Source: an uncultured Oscillospiraceae bacterium (GTDB lineage: Bacteria > Bacillota > Clostridia > Oscillospirales > Oscillospiraceae). Taken from it: a DNA stretch of 41,636 nucleotides. Positions 15,267-23,086 of the stretch are shown one piece after another; position 1 is the stretch's first letter, and each line of letters opens with the position of its first letter. A model generated the notes under the pieces. That model was not told where the DNA came from and searched no databases. It saw only the letters and a list, made by a program, of their open reading frames with translations. A program made the translations under genes and the position numbers. The stretch covers positions 1-41,636 of the forward strand of contig CANPWZ010000017.1 in assembly GCA_947585425.1 (NCBI GenBank), in the 5' to 3' direction.

Positions 15267-15650
15267 TTAGTCGATTTGATACTTGATGTCCGCCATGTAT
15301 AGCCGCCGCCAGAGCCCTACCTCGGTCTCTTTGAGGTCCGGGGATGCCCGCAGCGTCACCCGCTCCACCAGCAGGTTGTCATAGGTCTTGCCCTGCATGG
15401 AGCGCAGCGCCCCCTGGACCTGGGCGGCCAGCACCACCATGGCGGCGTAGGTCTTGGCCACCGCGTTCACCTCGAAGGATGCGCTCAGCAGGCCCGTGGG
15501 CCCGTCCAGGGCGTCCTCCTCGCTCTGGGTGTTCTGAAGGTAGATCACAAACCGTTCTCCAGCCGTTTTCAGGGCCTCGCCGGGGTATACATCGTGTTCC
15601 AGTCCCGCTATCCGCTCCAGAACGGTGGGGATCAGCTCGTCGATGGTCAT
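15267..15650 (-). CDS. tail completion / tail terminator protein
   Basis: 127 residues from ATG 15650 (MTIDELIPTVLERIAGLEHD). That ATG overlaps the stop of the upstream gene as ATGA, and is preferred over an ATG four codons earlier. The pattern of an N-terminal helix, a β-rich middle and a C-terminal strand (LYMADIKYQID) fits the neck/tail-terminator proteins (gp11/U-like) that stop tail growth and join the tail to the head. The position right before the tail tube gene supports this. It was identified by order and fold impression, not by a clear motif. Confidence 0.68.
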   Translation of the reverse strand: MTIDELIPTVLERIAGLEHDVYPGEALKTAGERFVIYLQNTQSEEDALDGPTGLLSASFEVNAVAKTYAAMVVLAAQVQGALRSMQGKTYDNLLVERVTLRASPDLKETEVGLWRRLYMADIKYQID

Positions 15651-16279
15651 TTTTGGGCCCACTCCTTCTCCAGTTCGGTGACCATGGTGTCTATGATGGT
15701 CTTTTCCACCTGGGGCTCCGCCTGCTCAGCCGCTCGCCGGACGAAGTGCTGTCCTTCGATATGCTGGCTTTGCCAGCCCTTGACCGTCTCCACCGCTTTA
15801 ATGCGGTGCCGGGTAAACCCGGTCACCCGGAAGGTGTTAGAACTCTCCACAGCAGCCTTGATGTCCGTGCTGCCCAGGGACCGGCCAATGCTGTGGTAGG
15901 CGATCCCACCGCCCTTGGCGCGGGCGAGGAAGCCATACTCGACGCTGTTCGGGTAATAACCCCACCCTCCTTTGTGTTTTCCGCCCAAAACGCCAGGATT
16001 TTTTATAGGCTTCTGGAAGATGTCGTTTTTTGCGGAATCCATCGCGTAGTCATAGACCGCTTTGGACGCGATCTTTGACCGTTCTTTTTTCCGCTTGAAG
16101 CCCTTTTTCAGTTGGCCGGTCTCGCCCTTTGGCGCATTGGCCCGGATGGCCTTGCCGACGATCGTCGCTCCCTTACCGGCTGCCTTGACCACAGTTTTTT
16201 TCGGCAGTTGGCCGATCCGATTAATGGACTGTTCCAGCCGCTTAAAGTCACTGACGTCCACGTTAAATTTCAGCGCCAT
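15647..16279 (-). CDS. HK97 gp10-like head-tail joining protein
   Basis: 210 residues. The family start 'LDVSDFxRLEQSINRI' is visible at residues 7-22, followed by the basic stretch (AIRANAPKGETGQLKKGFKRKK) that includes the typical APxxTGxLxxG signature, and a C-terminal helix (PQVEKTIIDTMVTELEKEW). Members act at the neck between head connector and tail. It is longer than usual because of an insert around residues 85-150. It overlaps the adaptor gene as TAATG and the next gene as ATGA, so the four neck genes are translationally coupled. Confidence 0.84.
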   Translation of the reverse strand: MALKFNVDVSDFKRLEQSINRIGQLPKKTVVKAAGKGATIVGKAIRANAPKGETGQLKKGFKRKKERSKIASKAVYDYAMDSAKNDIFQKPIKNPGVLGGKHKGGWGYYPNSVEYGFLARAKGGGIAYHSIGRSLGSTDIKAAVESSNTFRVTGFTRHRIKAVETVKGWQSQHIEGQHFVRRAAEQAEPQVEKTIIDTMVTELEKEWAQK

Positions 16280-16614
16280 TATTTCACCAGCTCAAAGCAC
16301 ATGAGGGCCAGCTCCTCGTGCCGCTCGCCCGAGTCCAGGATGGAGACGACCTTGAAGATCCGGCTGCCGTACTTGATCCGCATGGCGGTGGTCAGGCCCG
16401 CCCGGTAGCGGACCCCCACCCGGTGGGTGACCTCGGCCTGGACCTGCATGGCGGCATAGAAGGTCTTGCCGCTCACCGGCCCGATGGATGCCCACACGGT
16501 GCAGACGTCTTCCCACTCGTTCTCATCCCGCACGATGGGCTCGCCGTACACGTCCCGCTCCCCGGAGAACTGCTGGAAGGTGATCCGATGCCGCAGCTTC
16601 CCCGCGTCGTCCAT
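16279..16614 (-). CDS. head-tail adaptor (SPP1 gp16-like stopper)
   Basis: 111 residues from ATG 16614, which has GGGAGG seven bases upstream; longer in-frame starts lack a site. The family pattern is clear: LRHRITFQQFSGERDVYGEP, WASIGPVSGKTFYAAMQV, then VRYRAGLTTAMRIKYGSRIF, a β-barrel that closes the connector and holds DNA in the head. It lies between the gp6-like connector and the gp10-like protein, which is the standard order. Confidence 0.86.
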   Translation of the reverse strand: MDDAGKLRHRITFQQFSGERDVYGEPIVRDENEWEDVCTVWASIGPVSGKTFYAAMQVQAEVTHRVGVRYRAGLTTAMRIKYGSRIFKVVSILDSGERHEELALMCFELVK

Positions 16615-16630
16615 GATCCCGCCTCCCTCG

Positions 16631-16957
16631 TCAGCCGCCGGAGGCGGCCCGGCGGGCCGCTCCCAGCAGCTTGAGTTGGTTGATGATGGGCCTGAGGCCC
16701 ACCGGGAAGGCGGCCTCGTTCCCCACCGCATCCCGGTGGTCGTAGTAGTGCAGGGTCAGGCTCCACAGCGCCAGGTTGTAAAGATCCAGGGTGTCGTCAT
16801 CCGGCGTGATGCCGGCGTTGGTCAGGTAGACCTTGGCGGCCGCCAGCGCAGCCTTGATGACCTTGTCGTCCGCGTCCTCGTCCACCCGCATGTATAGCTT
16901 GACGGCGGCCAGTTCTTCAGCGGCGGCCGCCGCAGCAGCGGTCTTTTTTACTGCCAT
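16631..16957 (-). CDS. gp6-like head-tail connector
   Basis: 108 residues. After an Ala/Lys-rich lead (about 1-17) the helical core reads LYMRVDEDADDKVIKAALAA, VYLTNAGITPDDDTLDLYNL and LHYYDHRDAVG, as in phage connector proteins of the gp6-like family, which form a ring under the portal. It is preceded by GGGGAGG with eight bases of spacing. It follows the major capsid gene directly, as in HK97-type phages. Confidence 0.86.
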   Translation of the reverse strand: MAVKKTAAAAAAAEELAAVKLYMRVDEDADDKVIKAALAAAKVYLTNAGITPDDDTLDLYNLALWSLTLHYYDHRDAVGNEAAFPVGLRPIINQLKLLGAARRAASGG

Positions 16958-16978
16958 ACCGGCGGCCTCCCCTCAGGC

Positions 16979-18211
16979 TTACTCGCCGTCGGCGATGGTG
17001 GCCTTGAAGGCCGCCGTCTTATCCGTGGCCTGAGCGTCCAGCCGGCACAGGACCCGCAGCTCGGTGCTGTCGGTGGCCCAGGAGTCGCCGCCTACGTTGG
17101 TGGTGGCCATCTCAAAGCCCTTGCGGACGAACAGGGTGCCCAGGGCGGCGAAATTGCCCACGAAGATGGGAGTCTTGGTCTCCTCGATCTTGCCAATCTC
17201 GGAGTCGTCGCCGTAGACCACCGTGCGGCCGCGATAGCGCAGCACCTGGGGATCGGCGGGGTTAGGCACCAGCAGGGGCCGGCCGTTCTTGTCCTCCCAG
17301 CCGTCCATGGCGGCGTAGCCGGTCTGGTTGGTCAGCAGGGTGGCGGCGCGGCTGTGGGCGGTGTTCAGCTTGGTGATGAGGGCGCTGCGCAGGGTCTTGT
17401 CCTCCTCGCCCGCGGGCAGGACCACCTCGGTCTCCAGCCCGGTGAGCAGGGGCAGCAGCAGGGAGTTCTTGGTGAGGACGTACTTCACCGCAAACCACTT
17501 GGCCACATAGGCCAGCAGATTGGCGGCGTTGTCGTCCAGCAGCTCGTCGGAGATCACCAGGCGCTCGCCGTACTTCTTGACCTTGTAGTCCACGCGGGAG
17601 AACTTGGGCTGAGAATCCTTGGTGAGCTGGCCCATCTCCTCCAGGGGAGGCAGGGCCTTGGGGGTGCCGGCCTCGATGACCCGCCAGCCGCTCAGGGTGC
17701 GCACCGTCTCGACGTGGAAATACCGGGACAGGTCCAGGTACTCCTTGGACAGCTCGATGATCTGGTTGTCGAAGTCGATGGGCACCAAGAAACCGCCGTC
17801 CGCGCCCTCGGGGGCCCCGCCGGTCTCCTGGAGAGCCTTGTACAGGGGGGCGAAGTCGGCCACGCCGGCACAGGTCTTCACGGCGGCGTTGGTCTTCATG
17901 GCCTTGGCGAAGGACCGGGCGTACTCGTTGGAGCCGCGGATCTCGTCCACGGTCTTCTGGCGCTGCTCGTCCTCCTTCTTCTGCTTCTGGGCGGCAGCCA
18001 GGCCCTTCATGCGCTCATCGTCGTCGTCGAAGTCGCCCCGCATGGCCTGGATCTCTTCCTCGCCGTCGATCCGGGCGGCCAGCTCCTTGGCCTTCTGCAG
18101 CTTGTCCTTGTAGGTGGCGTCCTCAGCGCCGCCCTTGGCCAGGGCCTCGCTGGCCTCGTCCAGCAGGCACTTCTTCTGGTGTTTGAGGTCGTACAGTTCC
18201 TCTTTGGTCAT
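16979..18211 (-). CDS. major capsid protein, HK97 fold
   Basis: 410 residues. The first about 105 residues are a charged helical delta/scaffold domain (LYDLKHQKKCLLDEASEAL through the Asp/Glu/Lys-rich segment), normally removed by the prohead protease. The shell domain begins near GGFLVPIDFDNQIIELSKEY and includes the typical SRVDYKVKKYGERLVISDEL and AAMDGWEDKNGRPLLVPNP blocks of the family. It packs into the icosahedral head with portal and protease encoded just upstream. AAAGGAG lies 11 bases before the start. No separate scaffold gene is present, in line with an in-built scaffold. Confidence 0.94.
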   Translation of the reverse strand: MTKEELYDLKHQKKCLLDEASEALAKGGAEDATYKDKLQKAKELAARIDGEEEIQAMRGDFDDDDERMKGLAAAQKQKKEDEQRQKTVDEIRGSNEYARSFAKAMKTNAAVKTCAGVADFAPLYKALQETGGAPEGADGGFLVPIDFDNQIIELSKEYLDLSRYFHVETVRTLSGWRVIEAGTPKALPPLEEMGQLTKDSQPKFSRVDYKVKKYGERLVISDELLDDNAANLLAYVAKWFAVKYVLTKNSLLLPLLTGLETEVVLPAGEEDKTLRSALITKLNTAHSRAATLLTNQTGYAAMDGWEDKNGRPLLVPNPADPQVLRYRGRTVVYGDDSEIGKIEETKTPIFVGNFAALGTLFVRKGFEMATTNVGGDSWATDSTELRVLCRLDAQATDKTAAFKATIADGE

Positions 18212-18231
18212 GATTTTTTCTGCTCCTTTCG

Positions 18232-18945
18232 TCAGCGCAAATATTCCAGCTCCAGGGCGAGCTTGGCCGCCCGGAGTTTGCTGGTCTCGTTCCCGGGCGG
18301 GTGCTCCGCCCCCTTGTGCTCGGGCTCCCTGGCCTCTTTGGCCCCGTAGCGCTTGATGACCCCCGCTTCCGGCTGGGCCGGCACCGCCACGAAGGACACC
18401 TCGTACACGTCATCCACGCCGTCCAGCTCCACGCAGCAGGTCTTTCCGTCGTACTCCTGGCCCCGGTGGTGGGTGCAGCCGGCGTCGAAGTAGTCCCTCC
18501 CGCAGATGGAGCAGCGGTGGACGCTCACCGCCACCCCCACCGATACCTCCCGCAGGATGCCGCCCTCGATGGCGTCGATCACCGGCTGGGTGTCCTCGGT
18601 GCGGAGCATATAGGCCCGCAGCACCAGGCGCTTCACGCCGTTGCCGGCGTCTTCCACGCTGGCGGCGTAGATCCGGGCGGTCTGCTTGGCGGTGACCCAG
18701 TGGTGATCCTGGAGGATCGGGTGCCCGGGGTACAACTGGGCCATCTTGGCCAGAGCGTTGTCGGCGAAACGCTCCAGGTCCCGGTCCATCTGGTTGTCGC
18801 AGGCTGCCACCCGGAACACGAAGACCTCTTCCTCGGTCAGCGGCCGCAGGCTCCACTGGTTGATGAGGGCCAGCTCGTCCGCGTCCAGGGCCTGCTTGGC
18901 CACCTGGGCGCTCTTGTAAAGGGCGCCCTGGATGGGCTCATCCAT
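18232..18945 (-). CDS. prohead protease with zinc-binding insert
   Basis: 237 residues. It cuts the scaffold domain from the capsid protein during head maturation. The serine-protease core is recognisable: HPILQDHHW (catalytic His candidate near residue 75) and ILREVSVGVAVS with the catalytic Ser near residue 135, followed by YEVSFVAVPAQPEAGV. After the Ser strand there is an insert with CSICGRDYFDAGCTHHRG and a later paired Cys (KTCCVEL), a zinc-finger-like insertion seen in clostridial phage proteases. The C-terminal tail is charged. It lies between portal and capsid. A terminator-like hairpin precedes it. Confidence 0.87.
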   Translation of the reverse strand: MDEPIQGALYKSAQVAKQALDADELALINQWSLRPLTEEEVFVFRVAACDNQMDRDLERFADNALAKMAQLYPGHPILQDHHWVTAKQTARIYAASVEDAGNGVKRLVLRAYMLRTEDTQPVIDAIEGGILREVSVGVAVSVHRCSICGRDYFDAGCTHHRGQEYDGKTCCVELDGVDDVYEVSFVAVPAQPEAGVIKRYGAKEAREPEHKGAEHPPGNETSKLRAAKLALELEYLR

Positions 18946-18970
18946 TTACCTCACTCCTTTTTCGCAAAAT

Positions 18971-19017
18971 GAAAAACGGGCCAAACCGGGGCGGCATCCC
19001 GTCCCGATCTGGCCCGT
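18971..19017 (-). terminator. terminator-like hairpin inside the head operon
   Basis: On the leftward strand ACGGGCCA (19017-19010) pairs with TGGCCCGT (18983-18976), enclosing a second stem (CGGGACGG/CCGCCCCG), and is followed by TTTTTC. It lies between the portal and protease genes, where termination would cut off the rest of the late operon. It may be an attenuator overcome by antitermination, or a processing site. Confidence 0.78.
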
Positions 19018-19048
19018 AGTCCTAACGACATTCGGCTCTGTTCTCTGT

Positions 19049-20350
19049 TCAGTTTTCTCCCTCGGGCTCCCGGCCCAGGGCCCGGATCACGCTCAGACGG
19101 TCAAAGTCCGCCAGCGGCCCGTAGTTCCAGCTGGCGTACCGGCTCTGGCCGCCGGGCACCGCGCCCAGGTCCTCCAGCGCCCGGATCTCGTTAACGTTGT
19201 ACGCGCCGATCTCCCGCATGGCCCTGTACCATGCCGCCTGGGCGGTGGAGTCGCCCCGGAGAAATACCTTCATCTCCCGCTTGATCCTGAGCCCGTCCGC
19301 CCGTTCCGACGGCACCAGCAGCTTGGCGGTGTCCTCCTGCTCCCGCTGGCTCACATCGGCCTGGAGGGTATACTTGACGAACTCCAGGGAGTTCTGCTCG
19401 TTGCTGTTATAGCTCTGTTTTCCGGCGTAGACCAAATGGAGCGGAGTGCGGAAGAACCGGCAGATGTCGGCCACCCGGACCTCTTCGCTCTCCACGAACT
19501 GGGTATCGGCGTTGGATGGGGCAATGGCCTGATACTCCAAACCAAGATCGAGAACGGCCACCCGGAACTGGTTGCCCGGCCCGCTGTGGACGCTCTCCCA
19601 GCTCTGCCGGACGATGTCCCGCAGAGACATCTCCTTGGTGCCGCCGCTGCCGTCCGGCACGGGCTTCACCCCACTGAGGTCGGTGTTGGTTTTCAGCACC
19701 CCGGAGGGCCGCCCGCCGTTCTGGTAGAGGTCGTTCTCATACCGCTGGGCGGCCTGGGCAGTGGACAGGGTCAGGGCCGCCCGCCGCAGGACGGAGATGC
19801 CCTCGATGCCGTCGTCGCTATACTCCTTGTAGTGGAGCACATCCTGGGGGTCCAGCCGGGTCATATCGCCCGTGCGGGGGTGGAAAAACACGTACCACAG
19901 CTTTCCCCGGTCGTCGATGTAGGGGGTGACGCACTCCGGCGGCAGCGGCACAAGCTCTCTGGCGTAGCCGGAGCCCCGGTCCCGGTAGATCCAGGCATAG
20001 GCGTTTCCCCTGAGGAGCTTGTTGGCCTCCATCAGCTTTTCATAATCGAAGCGGGTCATGGCCTCGTTGACGTTGCCCCACAGCAGGCGGGCCAGCCGGT
20101 GCTTGTCCAGCCGCTCCTTGGTCGTCTCATTCATCACATAGCAGGGGAGGACGGCCACCGAATTGGAGCGCACCTCCACGCAGGAGGACACGGTGGAGAT
20201 CTTCATGGCCCGGTCGGTGCTCAGGCCGATGATGTCCTCCCCCGTGGTCCATCCGGCGGGGTTATCAAGGGTGAGCTGCTGCACCATGCCCCGCCCGCCG
20301 GCGCTCTTCCGCGTGGGTACCGCCCGGGCCAGTCCTGCCATCAGGCTCAT
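19049..20350 (-). CDS. portal protein
   Basis: 433 residues, of the HK97/SPP1-like portal family that forms the dodecameric DNA channel at one head vertex. Recognisable stretches include VSSCVEVRSNSVAVLPCYVM, YEKLMEANKLLRGNAYAWIY and DVLHYKEYSDDGIEGISVLR, and the late block VADICRFFRTPLHLVY, typical of the family. Size is usual. The start overlaps the preceding small gene as ATGA; an internal ATG four codons on is possible. Neighbours are a small membrane protein and the prohead protease. Confidence 0.93.
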   Translation of the reverse strand: MSLMAGLARAVPTRKSAGGRGMVQQLTLDNPAGWTTGEDIIGLSTDRAMKISTVSSCVEVRSNSVAVLPCYVMNETTKERLDKHRLARLLWGNVNEAMTRFDYEKLMEANKLLRGNAYAWIYRDRGSGYARELVPLPPECVTPYIDDRGKLWYVFFHPRTGDMTRLDPQDVLHYKEYSDDGIEGISVLRRAALTLSTAQAAQRYENDLYQNGGRPSGVLKTNTDLSGVKPVPDGSGGTKEMSLRDIVRQSWESVHSGPGNQFRVAVLDLGLEYQAIAPSNADTQFVESEEVRVADICRFFRTPLHLVYAGKQSYNSNEQNSLEFVKYTLQADVSQREQEDTAKLLVPSERADGLRIKREMKVFLRGDSTAQAAWYRAMREIGAYNVNEIRALEDLGAVPGGQSRYASWNYGPLADFDRLSVIRALGREPEGEN

Positions 20351-20526
20351 TTGCCGCCACCCCCGCCCATGGAGGCCAGCACAGCCCCGGCGATGGCCAG
20401 CACGCCGCCCACGATGAGCCCCGCGGGGATGTAGATCATCAGCACCCCCGCCGTCACCGACGCGGCGCCGGCCAGCAGGACCAGGTCGCCGGCGTACTTA
20501 CACAGCGCGTCCTTCAGTCGCTTCAT
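20347..20526 (-). CDS. small membrane protein between terminase and portal
   Basis: 59 residues from ATG 20526, which has AAGGAG eight bases upstream; a longer frame exists but has no site. It carries one or two hydrophobic stretches (about residues 16-51, LVLLAGAASVTAGVLMIYIP and onward) and a Gly-rich end (SMGGGGGK). It overlaps the portal start. No family recognised. A membrane protein placed within the packaging genes is unusual; the role is unknown. Confidence 0.72.
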   Translation of the reverse strand: MKRLKDALCKYAGDLVLLAGAASVTAGVLMIYIPAGLIVGGVLAIAGAVLASMGGGGGK

Positions 20527-20764
20527 CTGTTTCGCTCCTTCCATCGGATATTTATCCGCTTAGGCCTTCCCCGCGGGCGGGGAAGGTGCCCCGCAGGGGC
20601 GGATGAGGCCCGGTGTCCGAATCGGACACAATTTGCACATCCGGCCCTCTGCCGGGAGCCGGAGCGGGGAGAAAAGAAGGAAAGATCCCGCTCCGGGCCG
20701 GCGCAAAAGGAGATTGCACCATGAGCCGGGCGTGCCCTCGCCCGGCAGAAGGTCGGATAGATAT
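20527..20764. other. hairpin-rich non-coding gap between terminase and portal operon
   Basis: This 238-base stretch holds no convincing gene but at least five inverted repeats: CGGATA/TATCCG (20545-20558), CCTTCCCC/GGGGAAGG (20565-20586), GCCCC/GGGGC (20588-20600), a perfect 17-bp palindrome (20613-20629), and CCGGAGCGGG/CCCGCTCCGG (20659-20696) nested in CCGGCCC/GGGCCGG (20641-20701). The series ends with GCCGGGCG/CGCCCGGC (20725-20746). None has a clear T run. In a late operon where other gaps are under 60 bases, this looks like a structured RNA or a multi-site regulatory region. Confidence 0.6.
20613..20629. promoter_or_regulatory. 17-bp palindrome, copy 1 (GTGTCCGAATCGGACAC)
   Basis: Perfect inverted repeat of eight bases around a central A. 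The same 17 bases (18 with the following A) occur at 39880-39896, in front of the GIY-YIG cargo gene. Exact recurrence by chance in 41 kb is very unlikely, so a shared DNA-binding protein is inferred. Confidence 0.7.
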
Positions 20765-22570
20765 TCACATACCCCACACGCCCTGTTCGATGCGCTCGGC
20801 GAGGGTGGGCTGCTCCGCCATCTTCACCATCGCGGCCGCCATGGCGATGATCCAGGCCACCGTGATGTCGATACGCCCGATGCTGCGGTTCTTCATCGGC
20901 CGGATGTTCTCCTTGTCGTCCACATAGCAGCGGACGTTGCCGAAGGTCCACCGGGCGCAGGTGTTGTGCTCGTGGAGCATCTGGTGGAGCCGGATCAGCC
21001 GCTCCAGCTCCTTCATGGCGGGGCTCATGTACTGCATGGTCTGGGGGACCTCGATCACGTTGATGCCCCGGTCCATGAGCCTGGGCGTCAGCGTCCGGCT
21101 CATATAGGGGTCCACGCCCAGGATCTCCAGTTTGAAGTCGGATGCAGCCTGGGCCACGGAGTCTTCCACCTGGCCGAAGTCCACCATATCCCCGTCGCAC
21201 AGGGTTATAAACCCGGCTCGCTCCCAGTCCCGGTAGGGCACGTGGTCCCGCTGTTCCGCCTCCAGCACCCCATCCCTGGGCCGCCAGGCCTGGAACAGGG
21301 CCACCCAGGACTCCAGCCCAGGCTGGGGCGGGAAAATGAGGGTGAAGGCGGTCAGGTCGGTGGTGGTGGACAGGTCCACGCCCCCGTAGCACTTCTTGCC
21401 CCGCAGCCACTCCCGGACAGCCTGCCGCCGGATGGGAGAGGTCAGCTCCGCCCACTCGGGCCGGTTGAACTGGGTCTTGTCGTACAGGGTGAGGGGGAGC
21501 CAGCCCACCGCCTGCACCGAGATCCACTGGTTGAGCCGCAGCCAGCGGAACAGCTTTTCCGCAGCTTCGGACCGGCGGGCCTCCCGGGCCTCCTGGCGGA
21601 CCACCCGCAGGGGCACCGTCACGCCCAGGGATGGGTTGCAGGCCCGCCACACCCGCTCGTCGTAGATGTCGATGGAGGCCAGGGCCTCGTCGTCGTCCCC
21701 GGTGAGCATGCTCATGCCGTAGATCACCGGCAGCCAGATGGGATTGTCCTGGCATGGGATGAGCATGCCGTCATCCCCCGCCCGTTTTGGGGCCTGACCC
21801 CGGGCCCGGAGGATGTCCATGGCCTTGGAGTGGATCTCCCAGCCGATGGACTTGCGGTCCGGGTCGTCGCCGGCGGTGGTCAGCACGATCCACACCGGCT
21901 GCTGCCGGGCGTCGCCGGCGCCGAAGGTCATCACGTCCCAGAGATCCCGGTTGGGCTGAGCGTGGAGCTCGTCGAAGATGACGCAGCTCGGTTTATACCC
22001 GTGCTTGGAATATGCCTCGCTGGACAGCACCCGAAACACGCCGCCGTTGGGCTTGTACACTATGGTCCGCTGGCTCTCCTTTACCTTCAGCAGGCCCTTT
22101 TTGCGGAGGTTGGTCAAGGATGGGGAGTGGTCGATCATGTAAAGGGCCGCGCCGAAGCAAATGGAGGCGTTATCCTTGTCGGCGGCGCACACGTACACCT
22201 CTGGCCGCTCCTCGCCGTCGGCCAGCAGGTGCTTCAGGCCCAGCCCGGCGGCTACCTCGGTTTTGCCGTTTTTCTTCGGCAGCTCCTGGTACAGATACTG
22301 GTACTGCCGGATGGCCCGGCCCTGATCGTCCCTTGTGAGGGTCCCGTAAAACTGCTCCAGCGGCCTCCGCTGCCAGTCCTGGAGCTTCAACCGGCCCTCC
22401 CCGTTGGAGAGGGGGAGCAGCTCTAAAAAGTCACAGGCGAAGGCGGCCTCGTCGGCGTCGTACCAGGCCCCCACGGGCAGATACGGTCCGCCGTCGGCGG
22501 CCATGGCTACGCGGGCCTGCTGGGCGGCGTCCTCCATCTCTGCGCACAGCAGCTCGTCCTGGATGTCCAT
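20765..22570 (-). CDS. terminase large subunit
   Basis: 601 residues. The packaging motor and nuclease. The ATPase domain has Walker A in QELPKKNGKTE (Lys103) and Walker B in CVIFDELHA (Asp200-Glu201), followed by the coupling stretch IVLTTAGDDPD. The C-terminal nuclease begins at KCYGGVDLSTTTDLTAF, whose Asp is the first metal ligand. This is the Terminase_1 (HK97/phiC31-like) type. It starts inside the stop of the small-subunit gene (TAATG). Length and motifs are complete, so it should be functional. Confidence 0.95.
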   Translation of the reverse strand: MDIQDELLCAEMEDAAQQARVAMAADGGPYLPVGAWYDADEAAFACDFLELLPLSNGEGRLKLQDWQRRPLEQFYGTLTRDDQGRAIRQYQYLYQELPKKNGKTEVAAGLGLKHLLADGEERPEVYVCAADKDNASICFGAALYMIDHSPSLTNLRKKGLLKVKESQRTIVYKPNGGVFRVLSSEAYSKHGYKPSCVIFDELHAQPNRDLWDVMTFGAGDARQQPVWIVLTTAGDDPDRKSIGWEIHSKAMDILRARGQAPKRAGDDGMLIPCQDNPIWLPVIYGMSMLTGDDDEALASIDIYDERVWRACNPSLGVTVPLRVVRQEAREARRSEAAEKLFRWLRLNQWISVQAVGWLPLTLYDKTQFNRPEWAELTSPIRRQAVREWLRGKKCYGGVDLSTTTDLTAFTLIFPPQPGLESWVALFQAWRPRDGVLEAEQRDHVPYRDWERAGFITLCDGDMVDFGQVEDSVAQAASDFKLEILGVDPYMSRTLTPRLMDRGINVIEVPQTMQYMSPAMKELERLIRLHQMLHEHNTCARWTFGNVRCYVDDKENIRPMKNRSIGRIDITVAWIIAMAAAMVKMAEQPTLAERIEQGVWGM

Positions 22571-23073
22571 TATTCCTCACCGGCTGCGGCCCGCCGGCGA
22601 TTGAGGAAAGCGGTGAACTCGTCCTCCTGCTCCTCCTCCTTCGGCGGCAGCACCAGCCTGCACCGGCTGGTGATGGTCAGGCCCATGTCGTTGGCGCAGG
22701 CCCTTGCCTGTTTGAAGTACCGCTCCTGGATGGAGGACCAGTCCCTGGCGCCGTCTACGTCTCCAGCCGCGATGGCCGCGCTGGCCCGCTTGCCGGCGTT
22801 GGTGTACTCTGTCCGGGCCACCAGGTAAAAGCCCAGGACGTCCCGGTCGATCTGGGCGATGAGGCCCCGCTCGGTGAGGGCCTTGCGGTACCAGGCGTAC
22901 TCCTTTCGCAGCTCCTTCGGCAGCCAATCCGGGGCCTGGAACTTGTCGGACTCGCCCTCGCTCTTTTTCCGGGCGGCGGCGTCGGAGGCCATGCGCTGCT
23001 CCTTCTCCGCCTGGGTCAGGTGCTTGCGGCCATTGGCGATGATCACCTCGGCGGCCTGTCTCGGTCCGGCCAT
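22570..23073 (-). CDS. terminase small subunit, P27 family
   Basis: 167 residues from ATG 23073, behind AAAGGAGG with six bases of spacing; the frame is open further up but lacks a site there. The sequence follows the P27 pattern: start MAGPRQAAEVI, PDWLPKELRKEYAWYRKALT, LGFYLVARTEYTNAGK, and a conserved helix before SRCRLVLPP near the end. It binds the packaging start site and recruits the large subunit. The HNH gene two genes upstream and the P27 type together point to cos-type packaging. Confidence 0.92.
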   Translation of the reverse strand: MAGPRQAAEVIIANGRKHLTQAEKEQRMASDAAARKKSEGESDKFQAPDWLPKELRKEYAWYRKALTERGLIAQIDRDVLGFYLVARTEYTNAGKRASAAIAAGDVDGARDWSSIQERYFKQARACANDMGLTITSRCRLVLPPKEEEQEDEFTAFLNRRRAAAGEE

Positions 23074-23086
23074 GGGACTCCTCCTT

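Noticed and set aside
20721-20927. Rightward ATG behind AAAAGGAG in the terminase-portal gap
   Set aside because: The site is good, but the protein (Arg/Pro/Cys-rich) soon runs antisense into the conserved end of the terminase gene. More likely part of the hairpin-rich region.
18932-22426. Two long rightward frames opposite portal and terminase
   Set aside because: Mirror images of strongly conserved leftward genes, without ribosome binding sites of their own.
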